Positions 34,833 through 43,696 of a stretch of DNA of 64,000 nucleotides are shown piece after piece (position 1 is the stretch's first letter; each line of letters begins with the position of its first letter). Under the pieces are notes generated by a model, which was not told where the DNA came from, did not search any database, and saw nothing but the letters and a program-made list of their open reading frames with translations. Both the position numbers and the translations under genes were made by a program. Source of the DNA: a bacterium D16-76. Its GTDB lineage: Bacteria; Bacillota; Clostridia; Oscillospirales; Acutalibacteraceae. The stretch covers positions 1 to 64,000 of the forward strand of contig QZEE01000006.1 in NCBI GenBank assembly GCA_009917445.1, written 5' to 3'.

Positions 34833-37391
34833 ATGAAAAAATGGGTGAACAAAGGCCGCCGGAACACCGGCCTCACATTGTTGCTTTCCATTATGCTGGT
34901 TTTTGTCTTTATGGGCGGCGTGGTTTTCTGGATATCCCAGAAGATCACGCGGGAAATGTCGGATTCCGCTATCCAAAACCTCAGTGAAAGCCTGGACCTG
35001 ATCCAGTGCACCATCGAAAGCATCCTGCGCAACGGGGCGGAGTTCCAGCAGCTGGTAGCCCGGGACGTGGCCGCGGCAGAGGACCCAGAGGAATACGTGC
35101 GCACCTATGTGAAAAATACTACCATGGTCAAGCTTTCCCTGGTGCTTTCCGGGGAGGGCCAGGGGGTTTCCAGCACGGGGGAGGCTTTTGACCCCGCCAG
35201 CCTGGATTTTTCCGCCGGGGGGGAGATCGGCGGGCTGCCGGTGTCCCATTCTTATGTAAACTACATGGGCACCTGGGCCTATACCCTGAAATGCCCGGTG
35301 GAGCGGGACGGCCAGGAGATCGGCGTCCTGTACGCGGAATATGTCTACGATTCCCTGGACCGCTCTTTGCCCGAGGGCTTTTACAATAAACAGGCTATGC
35401 TATATATTATGGATGCCGGGAACAGCCGTTTTGTCTTAAAGCCTAAGGGCATGGGCCAGCGCAGCGCCGGCCACCTGAACCTGTCGGATTTCTACCGGGC
35501 CAACTCCATCACCGACCCGGGCCTGCAGGAAGAGGTGTCCCAGTGTTTGGAGGACGGCACCAATATCTTGTTTTACCACGATATCCGGGAAAAGAACTCT
35601 TTAAACTATATGTGGGCCGTAAACGGCGGCACCCTCTTCTTGGTGGGCTATGTGCCGGTTGAGGCTATCCAGCAGGAAGGGGATACGGTAAACCAGAACA
35701 TCACCATTGTGGTGATGGTTATGCTGGTGGCCTTTTTCCTGTGCTTTTTGGTGTACCTGATCAACCAGCGCCAGCAGGAAAAGGACCGCCGGGAGCGGGA
35801 GGCGGAACGGGAGCTGCACAGCCGCCAGCTGGCCGAGGCTTTGCAGGCCGCGCAGATCGCCAGCCAGTCGAAAACCATGTTTTTATCCAATATGTCCCAC
35901 GATATCCGCACCCCCATGAACGCTGTGCTGGGCTTTACCACCCTGCTGGCCCTGGATGCCGAAGACCCGGTAAAGGTGCGGGAGTATACCAAGAAGATCA
36001 CCGCCTCGGGCCAGCACCTGTTAAGCCTGATTAACGATGTGCTGGACGTGTCTAAGATTGAAAGCGGCAAGGTGGTGCTGAATATTGAGGAATTTTCCTT
36101 AAGCAGCCTGATGGCTTCGGTGCGGGCCATCATCCAGCCCATGGCCGATGCCAAGGGCCAGGCGTTCCACATAGAGGCCGCCGGCATACGCCACGAGTAC
36201 CTTTTGGGCGACCAGACCCGCATGGACCAGGTCTTGATCAACCTTTTGTCCAATGCCGTCAAGTATACCCAGGCCGGGGGCAGCATCTGGCTGCGCATCC
36301 TGGGGCTGGAGCAACGGTCCAGCCAGTATGCGCGCCTGCGTATTGAGGTAGAGGACAACGGCTACGGCATGACGCCCGAATACCTGGAAACTATCTTTGA
36401 CGCTTTTACCCGGGCGGAGAACAGCACCACCAACAAGGTACAGGGCACGGGCCTGGGCATGGCCATTACCAAAAGCATTGTAGAGCTTATGGGCGGCACC
36501 ATTGAGGTGCAAAGCCAGGTAGACAAGGGCAGCCTGTTCCGGGTAGAAATGGAATTCCGCATACCCGAGCGCCAGGCGGACCTGGCCTTTTGGAAGGAAA
36601 GCGGCATCTCCCGCATTTTGGCGGTGGGTTGCGGCCTGGAAGACCTGATGGATATGCAGGCCCTGCTGGAAGGCGCGGGCATAGCGGTGGTGTCGGCCCG
36701 CACCTGCCCAGACGCCCTGCGCCTGTTAAGCGGCGGGGAGGCTGGGTTCCAGGCGGTTTTGTTAGATTGGGAAAGCCAGGGCCCCGGGGCACTGGCGTCG
36801 GCCCAGCAGCTGCGGCAGGCGTTGCCGGCCCCGTCGCCCCTGCTGCTTTTATCAGGGGACGAAGGGATGGGGGAAGCCCGGGGCCTGGAAAACACGGGGG
36901 TGCTGGCAAAGCCCTTCTTTGTCTCGGCCCTGAAAGAAAAGCTGATGGAGATGCAGGCAGGCCCGGTGCCCCCCCGGCCCGATGGGGAGGGCCCTTCCTT
37001 GGAGGGGCTTTGCTTCCTGGCCGCGGAGGACAACGAGATCAACGCCGAGATACTGGTAGAGCTGCTGGAGCTGGACGGCGCCGCCTGCCAGGTGGTGGAA
37101 AACGGCCAGCTGGCTGTAGAGCGCTTTGCGGCCTGCGCCCCCGGGGAGTTTGACGCGATTTTAATGGACGTGCAGATGCCGGTTATGAACGGCTATGAAG
37201 CCACCCGGGCCATCCGGGCCCTGCCCCGTGAGGACGCCGGGCGCATACCCATTATTGCCATGACAGCCAACGCCTTTGCCGAGGACGAAAAAGCCGCCCT
37301 GGAAGCCGGCATGGACGCCCATGTGGCAAAGCCTATTGACATTGCCCTGCTGAAACGGGTGGTGCGGCAGTATACAACACGGGAGGAATAG
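34833..37391 (+). CDS. Hybrid sensor histidine kinase with one degenerate and one canonical receiver domain
   Basis: The 852-residue protein has two membrane helices (about 13-34 and 289-310) flanking an extracytoplasmic sensor of about 250 residues, a coiled stretch, then HisKA with H356 in SNMSHDIRTPMNAV, HATPase with NAVKYT, EDNGYGM and GTGLGMAI, a divergent receiver domain (about 590-705, with LLDWES in place of the usual phospho-site) and a canonical C-terminal receiver with D779 in ILMDVQMPVMNG. No DNA-binding output is attached. The next gene, a solute-binding lipoprotein 3 bases downstream, may deliver the ligand to the sensor domain. Confidence 0.92.
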   Translation: MKKWVNKGRRNTGLTLLLSIMLVFVFMGGVVFWISQKITREMSDSAIQNLSESLDLIQCTIESILRNGAEFQQLVARDVAAAEDPEEYVRTYVKNTTMVKLSLVLSGEGQGVSSTGEAFDPASLDFSAGGEIGGLPVSHSYVNYMGTWAYTLKCPVERDGQEIGVLYAEYVYDSLDRSLPEGFYNKQAMLYIMDAGNSRFVLKPKGMGQRSAGHLNLSDFYRANSITDPGLQEEVSQCLEDGTNILFYHDIREKNSLNYMWAVNGGTLFLVGYVPVEAIQQEGDTVNQNITIVVMVMLVAFFLCFLVYLINQRQQEKDRREREAERELHSRQLAEALQAAQIASQSKTMFLSNMSHDIRTPMNAVLGFTTLLALDAEDPVKVREYTKKITASGQHLLSLINDVLDVSKIESGKVVLNIEEFSLSSLMASVRAIIQPMADAKGQAFHIEAAGIRHEYLLGDQTRMDQVLINLLSNAVKYTQAGGSIWLRILGLEQRSSQYARLRIEVEDNGYGMTPEYLETIFDAFTRAENSTTNKVQGTGLGMAITKSIVELMGGTIEVQSQVDKGSLFRVEMEFRIPERQADLAFWKESGISRILAVGCGLEDLMDMQALLEGAGIAVVSARTCPDALRLLSGGEAGFQAVLLDWESQGPGALASAQQLRQALPAPSPLLLLSGDEGMGEARGLENTGVLAKPFFVSALKEKLMEMQAGPVPPRPDGEGPSLEGLCFLAAEDNEINAEILVELLELDGAACQVVENGQLAVERFAACAPGEFDAILMDVQMPVMNGYEATRAIRALPREDAGRIPIIAMTANAFAEDEKAALEAGMDAHVAKPIDIALLKRVVRQYTTREE

Positions 37392-37394
37392 ACC

Positions 37395-38711
37395 ATGAAG
37401 CCCCTCAAGACCCTTTCTAAGAGACTCACGGCCTTATTATTGCTGGCGGCTTTCTTAACGCTGGCGCTGGCCTCCTGTGAAGCTGAAAAGGGAAACAACA
37501 ACCTGTACACCGCGGATAAGCCCAACGCCCGGGTGGTGAACCTTTTCAGCCCCATGGAGAAAACCGACCCCGATGCTGAAAACGTGGCCCGCAGCGCTAC
37601 CGACCAGACCGTGGCCTATGCCGAGGAACAAACGGGGGCCTCGGTGGCCTACCGCACCTATACGGCAGAGGATTACCAGGACGCTACCTATGATGATGTG
37701 ACGTTGGACCGGGCTCGCAACGATATGGACGATATCTACCTGTTAAACCCCGACGTAATCCTGGCTTTAGGGGCCGAAGGGGCGTTGGCGGATCTTTCCG
37801 GTTTAGAATGTACCCAAAACCTGCGGGATACCGTCCGCGTGGCCAACACGGTAGACGGCAAGCTGGTGGCCATCCCCCAGGAGGTGGTGGCCTATGGCCT
37901 TTTTATCAACGAGGATATGTTTAAAGAGCACCATTTAGCCCTGCCGGAAACCCCGGAGGAGTTTTTGGAGTGCTGCCGCGTCTTTAAGGAGGCCGGGGTC
38001 GAGACCCCCGTTGGGGCCAACCGCTGGTGGCTGGAAACCTTTGTGCTGGCCCAGGCCTATGCCGACCTGTATAACGGCGGCGGCACCGAGGCCGAGATTG
38101 CCGCCCTGAACAGCGGCGAAGCCAAGTACAGCGACTATATGCGCCCGGGCTTCGAGTTTTTGCAGGAGCTTATAGACAAGGGCTACGTGGATGCGGAAAA
38201 GGCCCTGGTAAGCGAAGCCATTGAAGGGGAGGGGGCGGACTTCCTGGCAGGCGAGACGCCCATTGTCATGGCCTACTGGGGCGCGGCCAACACCGATACC
38301 GCTTATGGCAGGGCCGATTTTACCATGAAGGTCATCGGCTTCCCCAGCAGCCGGGGGCAGATTCCCATTATAACCATGACCGGCCTGGGCGTGGGCGCAA
38401 ACGCCCAGCATAAGGAGGATGCCCTGGCGGTGCTGGATTATATGCTTTCAGATGAGGCCCTGCAAATGTATTCGGAAACCAACAGGGTCATTTCCCCTTC
38501 TAAAAACGTAGAGGTGGAGTGCGTAGAGGCCCTAAAGCCCTTAAACGACCGGATACAGGAAAATGTGTACGTCTTGGGCTCTAACGCCAGCATGAAGGTG
38601 GAACAGTGGGGCAACACCTGCCTTATTGTGCGGGATTTGCTGGCAGGTGCCAGCGTAGACGAATGTATGGAGAAATTCGACCGGCTGCAAGAGGAAGCCC
38701 TGGCGGGCTAG
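37395..38711 (+). CDS. Extracellular solute-binding lipoprotein (family 1)
   Basis: The 438-residue product has a lipoprotein signal with lipobox LALASC (Cys near residue 32), then a family 1 periplasmic-type binding fold: VNLFSPME, DDIYLLNPDVILALG, VAIPQEVVAYGLFINEDMF and AYWGAANTDTA. Such proteins usually feed ABC sugar permeases, but none lies here; the only partner is the hybrid kinase upstream, 3 bases away. It therefore probably acts as the ligand-binding part of the sensing system. A strong terminator follows at 38726. Confidence 0.85.
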   Translation: MKPLKTLSKRLTALLLLAAFLTLALASCEAEKGNNNLYTADKPNARVVNLFSPMEKTDPDAENVARSATDQTVAYAEEQTGASVAYRTYTAEDYQDATYDDVTLDRARNDMDDIYLLNPDVILALGAEGALADLSGLECTQNLRDTVRVANTVDGKLVAIPQEVVAYGLFINEDMFKEHHLALPETPEEFLECCRVFKEAGVETPVGANRWWLETFVLAQAYADLYNGGGTEAEIAALNSGEAKYSDYMRPGFEFLQELIDKGYVDAEKALVSEAIEGEGADFLAGETPIVMAYWGAANTDTAYGRADFTMKVIGFPSSRGQIPIITMTGLGVGANAQHKEDALAVLDYMLSDEALQMYSETNRVISPSKNVEVECVEALKPLNDRIQENVYVLGSNASMKVEQWGNTCLIVRDLLAGASVDECMEKFDRLQEEALAG

Positions 38712-38725
38712 CCCAGCGGCAGGCC

Positions 38726-38770
38726 AGCCCGGCGGCCCGGACAGTTGCAGGGGCCGCCGGGCTGTGTTTT
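38726..38770 (+). terminator. Terminator after the solute-binding protein gene
   Basis: AGCCCGGCGGCCC pairs with GGGCCGCCGGGCT, then TGTGTTTT. Confidence 0.8.
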
Positions 38771-38783
38771 CCCCGGCCATGGC

Positions 38784-38832
38784 GGCGTTTCTTCACTCCC
38801 TACGCGGGGAGAAAAGGGACGCCGCTTTTTTT
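38784..38832 (+). terminator. Second terminator-like hairpin
   Basis: GCGGCGT pairs with ACGCCGC, with inner CTCCC/GGGAG, followed by seven Ts. It lies 14 bases after the first terminator, an unusual pair with no gene between. Confidence 0.7.
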
Positions 38833-39160
38833 GCATAAAGGCGCTTGCGCCTGCTGCATTGCCCTCTTGTTACGCAGCAGGGGCATAAGGAGCCTTGCGC
38901 CATGCGGCTTTTCGGGCGCGGTTTTGGGGGGCGGGGCGTTTCGTTTATACCTGACCCCTCAAAATTGCGCTTCTCAGCTTTAGGGAATACGTTGACCCGT
39001 TTACGGGTAGTGGGATCAAGAAGGCATAAGGAAGGGCCGCTTTTGCGGCGGCCCGTAAATCGTAGTGCGGTTTTATAGACTTTCAGTACCTCTTGAGAGG
39101 TAGCCGGTACCATGCCTTTTAGGGCTTGTGCATACCACGCATTTCACGCGTGGTTTTGAT
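38833..39160 (+). other. Hairpin-rich intergenic region, possible structured RNA
   Basis: This 330-base gap before recJ has no convincing gene. It contains many inverted repeats: GGCGC-TT-GCGCC, CTGCTGC...GCAGCAG, CCCGTTTACGGG, GGGCCGC...GCGGCGGCCC, ACCTCTTGAGAGGT, and a final CCACGC...GCGTGG followed by TTTTG at 39133-39157, which could be a terminator. No clear promoter was seen upstream (TTGCGC at about 38967 has a poor -10). It could be a non-coding RNA or a decayed element; I do not recognise it. Confidence 0.4.
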
Positions 39161-39218
39161 TCGCCGCCAAATGGCCAATTTTCCCCCCACTCCAGCCCAC
39201 CCAAAGGAGCCAAGGGGC

Positions 39219-39247
39219 TTGCAAGTTAGGGGAATCAATGATAAAAT
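39219..39247 (+). promoter_or_regulatory. Promoter of recJ
   Basis: TTGCAA, 17-base spacer, TAAAAT. Transcription would start about 28 bases before the TTG chosen as recJ start, which excludes upstream in-frame starts. Confidence 0.65.
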
Positions 39248-39281
39248 AAGGATAGAATTTTTAAAATGGGGTGGGTATGGT

Positions 39282-41321
39282 TTGAATATCAGGAGATGGG
39301 AGGTGGCGGCGCTGGACAAAGCCCGTGCGGCGCGCCTTTCCGAAGAATACGGCCTGCCCGCTTTTTTGGGGATGCTGCTGGATATCCGGGGCTTCCACAC
39401 CAAGGAGGATTTGGAAAGCCTCCTGCAAGGCGGCGCTTTGGCAGACCCTTACCGGATGAAGGACATGGATAAGGCCGTAGAGCGCATCCGCCGGGCCATA
39501 GAAGACTTTGAAAAAATCGCGGTCTACGGCGACTACGATGCCGACGGCGTAACAGCCACCTCTATGCTGTTCTCCTACCTGCAGGCTATGGGGGCCGACG
39601 TGCTCTACTACATCCCCCAGCGGGAGGGCGAGGGCTACGGCATGAACCGTGGGGCCGTAGAGACCCTTCATCAGCGGGGCGTCAGCCTGATCGTCACCGT
39701 AGACAACGGTATTTCCTCCATAGAGGAAGTAGAGCTGGCCCGGGAGCTGGGTATGGACGTGGTGATCACCGACCACCACCGCCCCCACGACCGCCTCCCC
39801 GCCGCCTTTGCCGTAGTGGACGCCCACCGCCCCGATGACCACAGCCCTTTCCGGGAGCTTTCCGGGGCCGGGGTAGTCTTAAAGCTCTTAGTGGCCCTAG
39901 AAGACGGGGACGCCGGCCAGGTGGCCAGCGAGTACGGCGACCTGGCGGCCCTGGGCACCATTGGCGACGTGGTACCCATATGCGGCGAAAACCGTACCAT
40001 CGTCCAAGCCGGCCTGCGGGTGCTGGAAAAAGGCGGCAGGCCCGGCATAGCGGCCCTGCTGGGGGAAAGCCACGGGGCCGTAACCGCCACATCCCTGGCT
40101 TTTTCGGTAATCCCCTGCATCAACGCCACCGGCCGCATGGGCGCGCCAGAACGTGCCGTAGAGCTGCTTACCTGCGAAGAGGAAGACGCCGCCCGCCGCA
40201 TAGCCGAAGAGATACTAGATGACAACCGCCGCCGGCGCGAAATCGAAAGCGGGATCAGCGCCCAGGCTATGGCCGCGATTGAAGCCGACCCCCAGCTGCG
40301 CTACGCACGCGTGGTTGTGGTCAGCGGCCAAGGCTGGCACCACGGGGTGGTGGGCATTGTAGCAGCCCGGGTGACCGAACGGTACGGCAAGCCCTGCTTT
40401 GTCATTTCCCAAGACCAAAACGAGGCCCGGGGCAGCGGCCGCAGTGTAGAGGGCTTTTCCCTGTTTGAAGCCGTTTCCCATTGCGCCGACTTGCTCACCC
40501 GTTTTGGCGGGCACCCTATGGCGGCAGGGGCCACCATGCCCGTGGAAAACGTAGACGCATTCCGGGAGAAAATTAACGAATACGCCCGCATCAAGCACCC
40601 CGCCATGCCCGCCCAGTTCCTGCGCCTGGACTGCAAGCTCAGGCCCGCTGTCCTTTCCCCAGAGCTGCCCAAGGCCCTTTCCCCCCTGGAGCCCTTTGGC
40701 AGCGGCAGCCCCCAGCCGGTTTTCGGCCTTTACGGGGTCGAACTGCGGGAGATCGTCCCGGTAGGCGGCGGCCAGCACCTGCGGCTCACCCTCTCCCGGG
40801 ACGGCGTAAGCCTGCGGTGCATGCGCTTCCGGGTAAAGCCAGAGGAATTCCCCTACAGCCCCGGGGAAAAGCTAGACCTGGCGGTAACTTTAGAGGCCCG
40901 GGTGTTCCGGGGGGAAGAGCAGCTGAGCATCCTAATAAAAGATATCAAACCCATGGGGCTCGACACCGGGGCGTGTATCGAAAGCTACCGCTTGTATGAA
41001 AAGCTCCGCCGCGGGGAACCCCTATCCCAAGGGGAAGCCAGCGCCCTTACGCCAGACCGGCCCTGGCTGGCGGCGCTGTACCGGCTGTTAGGCGCCCGGC
41101 AGGGGAGAGGCGCCAGCCCCCTGGCCCTATTAGGCGCCTTGGGGGACGAAGGGCCGGGCCTGGGCCGGCTGCTGGCGTCCCTGGATATGCTGGAAGAGCG
41201 GGGCCTTATCACCTGCGGCCGCAGTGGCGAGGCCATGCATATTGCCCTAATGCCTACCCAGGGCAAAGTGGATATTTTTGCCTCGCCGGTATACCGGCAG
41301 CTGGCAGGGGCCGCTACGTAA
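39282..41321 (+). CDS. recJ: Single-stranded-DNA-specific exonuclease RecJ
   Basis: The 679-residue DHH-family nuclease degrades single-stranded DNA 5' to 3' in recombination and repair. Motifs seen: VYGDYDADGVTA, VTVDNGISS, VITDHHRP (DHH), CINATGRMGAPERA and the DHHA1 block GSGRSVEGFSLFEA...FGGHPMAAG. The OB-like domain and a C-terminal extension of about 130 residues follow. The start is a TTG, supported by the promoter position and GGGGTGGG about 8 bases upstream; the next in-frame GTG is at about 39303. It is followed by rel 49 bases later, probably in one operon. Confidence 0.93.
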   Translation: MNIRRWEVAALDKARAARLSEEYGLPAFLGMLLDIRGFHTKEDLESLLQGGALADPYRMKDMDKAVERIRRAIEDFEKIAVYGDYDADGVTATSMLFSYLQAMGADVLYYIPQREGEGYGMNRGAVETLHQRGVSLIVTVDNGISSIEEVELARELGMDVVITDHHRPHDRLPAAFAVVDAHRPDDHSPFRELSGAGVVLKLLVALEDGDAGQVASEYGDLAALGTIGDVVPICGENRTIVQAGLRVLEKGGRPGIAALLGESHGAVTATSLAFSVIPCINATGRMGAPERAVELLTCEEEDAARRIAEEILDDNRRRREIESGISAQAMAAIEADPQLRYARVVVVSGQGWHHGVVGIVAARVTERYGKPCFVISQDQNEARGSGRSVEGFSLFEAVSHCADLLTRFGGHPMAAGATMPVENVDAFREKINEYARIKHPAMPAQFLRLDCKLRPAVLSPELPKALSPLEPFGSGSPQPVFGLYGVELREIVPVGGGQHLRLTLSRDGVSLRCMRFRVKPEEFPYSPGEKLDLAVTLEARVFRGEEQLSILIKDIKPMGLDTGACIESYRLYEKLRRGEPLSQGEASALTPDRPWLAALYRLLGARQGRGASPLALLGALGDEGPGLGRLLASLDMLEERGLITCGRSGEAMHIALMPTQGKVDIFASPVYRQLAGAAT

Positions 41322-41370
41322 GGCGGCGCGTTTGGCAAGGCCAAAGGCATCAAAAGGAGGAAGACGGAAG

Positions 41371-43575
41371 ATGGCGGATATTATCCAGATCAGCTCCTAT
41401 GAAGAATTGCAGAAGAGCATAGCAGAAAGCGGCAAAGAATACGACCGGGAGCGCATTACAGAAGCGTACCGGCTGGCAGAAGAAAAGCACCGGGAACAGC
41501 GGCGCAGCTCAGGTGAACCCTATATCATCCACCCCCTGTCCGTAGCGGCCATTTTGGTAGAGCTGGGCATGGACTCCCAATCGGTCATGGCCGGGCTCCT
41601 TCACGACGTGGTAGAGGACACCGACTGCACCATCGAAGACATTACAGCCCGGTTCGGCCATGAAGTGGCCCTGCTTATCGACGGGGTGACAAAGCTGGAT
41701 AAAATCCCTTATTCCTCCCGGGAAGAGCAGCAGGCCGAGAACCTGCGCAAAATGCTCATGGCCATGGCCGAGGACATCCGGGTCATCATCATCAAGTTTG
41801 CCGACCGCATGCACAACCTTTCCACTTTAGAGTATGTCTCCCCCCAAAAGCAGCGGGACAAGGCCCGTGAGTGCCTGGAGGTCTACGCCCCCATAGCCCA
41901 CCGCCTAGGTATGCGCACAGTAAAGGAGTGCATGGAGGACATCTCCCTAAAATACCTGGACCCCTCTGCCTACCACGAGGTAGAAGAGGCCCTGGCGTCC
42001 CGCAGCAAAAGCCGAGACGAATTTATCGCCAACATGAAAAAGCAGATCAAAGACCGCATCGGCCCTGCCGTACCCGATGTGTACATCGAGGGCCGTGTCA
42101 AAAGCATCTACAGCATCTACCGCAAAATGTTCATCCAGGGCAAGATCTTCGAGGAGATCTACGACGTCTTTGCCCTGCGGGTGATTGTAGACACCATCAG
42201 CGACTGCTACAACGTCCTGGGCGTCGTCCACGATACCTTCCAGCCCCTGCCCAACCGTTTCAAAGACTATATCTCCCTGCCCAAGCCTAATATGTACCAG
42301 TCCCTGCATACCACTGTCATCAATAAATCCGGCGTCCCCTTCGAGGTGCAGATCCGCACCTGGGAAATGCATTACACAGCGGAATACGGCATAGCGGCCC
42401 ACTGGAAGTATAAGCTGGGCATGTCGAAAAAGCAGGCGGACAACCGCTCCATGGACGACCGCTTGGCCTGGGTGCGCCAAATGCTGGAAAACCAGGCCGG
42501 CAGCGAAGACATCACCGACCTGGTACACTCCATCAAAAGCGACCTGATCCCCGAGGAAGTCTTTGTCTTTACCCCCAAAGGTGATGTGCGCAACCTGCCC
42601 ATGGGCTCCACGGTTATCGATTTTGCCTACGCCATCCACAGCGCCGTAGGCAACCGGATGATCGGCGCCAAGGTAGACCAGCGCATCGTACCCCTGGATT
42701 ATAAGGTAAAGACCGGGGAGATCATCGAGATCCTCACCACCAAAGAAGTAGGCAAGGGCCCCAACCGGGACTGGCTCACCCTGGTGCGCACCAGCGAAGC
42801 CCGCAACAAGATACGGGCCTGGTTCAAAAAAGAGAAGCGGGAAGAGAACATTGTAGAAGGCAAAGCCGAGCTGGAGCGCGAGTTCCGCCGCAGCGGCATG
42901 GCCATGAGCCCCGAGCTGATGGCCTACATGGTAGAAAGCGTAGGCAAGCGCCACAACTGCAGCAGCGAAGAGGACCTGTACGCCGCCATCGGCTACGGCG
43001 GCATACAGTTGTGGAAGGTGCTTCCCCGCATCAAAGAGGAATACCAGCGCCTCCACAAATCTGTAAGCCCCGAAGAGCCCTCCCAGCTGCCGCCCCCCAC
43101 CGCCCCCCGCAAGCAGAAGGTAGCAAGCGGCGTACTGGTAGAGGGCATGGACAACTGCCTGGTAAAGCTCTCCCGCTGCTGCAACCCCCTTCCCGGGGAC
43201 GACATCGTCGGTTTCATCACCCGCGGCTTCGGGGTGTCCATCCACAAGCGGAACTGTTCCAACGTCCCCCAGGACTTGACCCAATGCCCCGAGCCGGAGC
43301 GCTGGGTAAACGCTTACTGGGAAGGGGATGTAAAAGATGACTTCAAGTCTACCCTGCACATTGTGGCCACCGACCGCGCCGGCCTTTTAGCCGACGTGAC
43401 CATGCAGCTCTCCAACATGAAGATTTTCATCCATTCCCTAAACTCCCGCCAGGAGAAGGGTGGCGTCAACGCCGTAATTTCCGCCACCATCTCCATCAAC
43501 GGCCTGCCCCAACTGCAAAACATCATCGACCGCCTCTCAAAAATCAAAGGCGTACTGTCCATCGACCGCACTTAG
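41371..43575 (+). CDS. rel: Bifunctional (p)ppGpp synthetase/hydrolase, Rel type
   Basis: The 734-residue protein makes and degrades ppGpp in the stringent response. Domains: HD hydrolase (H54 in YIIHP, H78-D79 in LLHDVVEDT), RelA/SpoT synthetase (about 220-340, with the G-loop region IYSIYRKM and PKPNMYQSLHT), TGS (about 390-450), helical and zinc-finger region with CCNPLPGDDIVGFITRG, and a C-terminal ACT domain ending SIDRT. Both catalytic centres look intact. GGAGG lies 9 bases before the ATG. The stop codon is embedded in the repeat hairpin at 43572. Confidence 0.96.
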   Translation: MADIIQISSYEELQKSIAESGKEYDRERITEAYRLAEEKHREQRRSSGEPYIIHPLSVAAILVELGMDSQSVMAGLLHDVVEDTDCTIEDITARFGHEVALLIDGVTKLDKIPYSSREEQQAENLRKMLMAMAEDIRVIIIKFADRMHNLSTLEYVSPQKQRDKARECLEVYAPIAHRLGMRTVKECMEDISLKYLDPSAYHEVEEALASRSKSRDEFIANMKKQIKDRIGPAVPDVYIEGRVKSIYSIYRKMFIQGKIFEEIYDVFALRVIVDTISDCYNVLGVVHDTFQPLPNRFKDYISLPKPNMYQSLHTTVINKSGVPFEVQIRTWEMHYTAEYGIAAHWKYKLGMSKKQADNRSMDDRLAWVRQMLENQAGSEDITDLVHSIKSDLIPEEVFVFTPKGDVRNLPMGSTVIDFAYAIHSAVGNRMIGAKVDQRIVPLDYKVKTGEIIEILTTKEVGKGPNRDWLTLVRTSEARNKIRAWFKKEKREENIVEGKAELEREFRRSGMAMSPELMAYMVESVGKRHNCSSEEDLYAAIGYGGIQLWKVLPRIKEEYQRLHKSVSPEEPSQLPPPTAPRKQKVASGVLVEGMDNCLVKLSRCCNPLPGDDIVGFITRGFGVSIHKRNCSNVPQDLTQCPEPERWVNAYWEGDVKDDFKSTLHIVATDRAGLLADVTMQLSNMKIFIHSLNSRQEKGGVNAVISATISINGLPQLQNIIDRLSKIKGVLSIDRT

Positions 43576-43619
43576 GGGGCTTTTTGTAAAAAGCCCCCTA
43601 AGGACCCCCAAAAACTTTT
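43572..43619 (-). repeat. Dispersed hairpin repeat, copy 1 (minus orientation)
   Basis: TTAGGGGGCTTTTT pairs with AAAAAGCCCCCTAA around GT, followed by GGACCCCCAAAAACTTTT. In minus orientation it matches the repeats at 44831 and 60205 (AAAGTTTTT, then a hairpin built on CTTTTT/AAAAAG), without the CCGCCGGAGG tail. It overlaps the rel stop codon. Confidence 0.55.
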
Positions 43620-43696
43620 GCTTGGTTAGGCTGGCGGCCTGGGGCGGGGTATGGGGGCCTCTGGGTGAAGGATTATTTTAAGGAGGGTGAAAATTT

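Noticed and set aside
38793-39113. 106-codon minus frame in the hairpin-rich gap
   Set aside because: Spans several inverted repeats and has no ribosome site; more likely non-coding.
39219-41321. recJ starting at an upstream in-frame codon near 39126
   Set aside because: The promoter at 39219-39247 lies downstream of that codon, and the residues before the TTG do not resemble RecJ.
41947-43359. 470-codon minus frame inside rel
   Set aside because: Antisense shadow of a well conserved gene.
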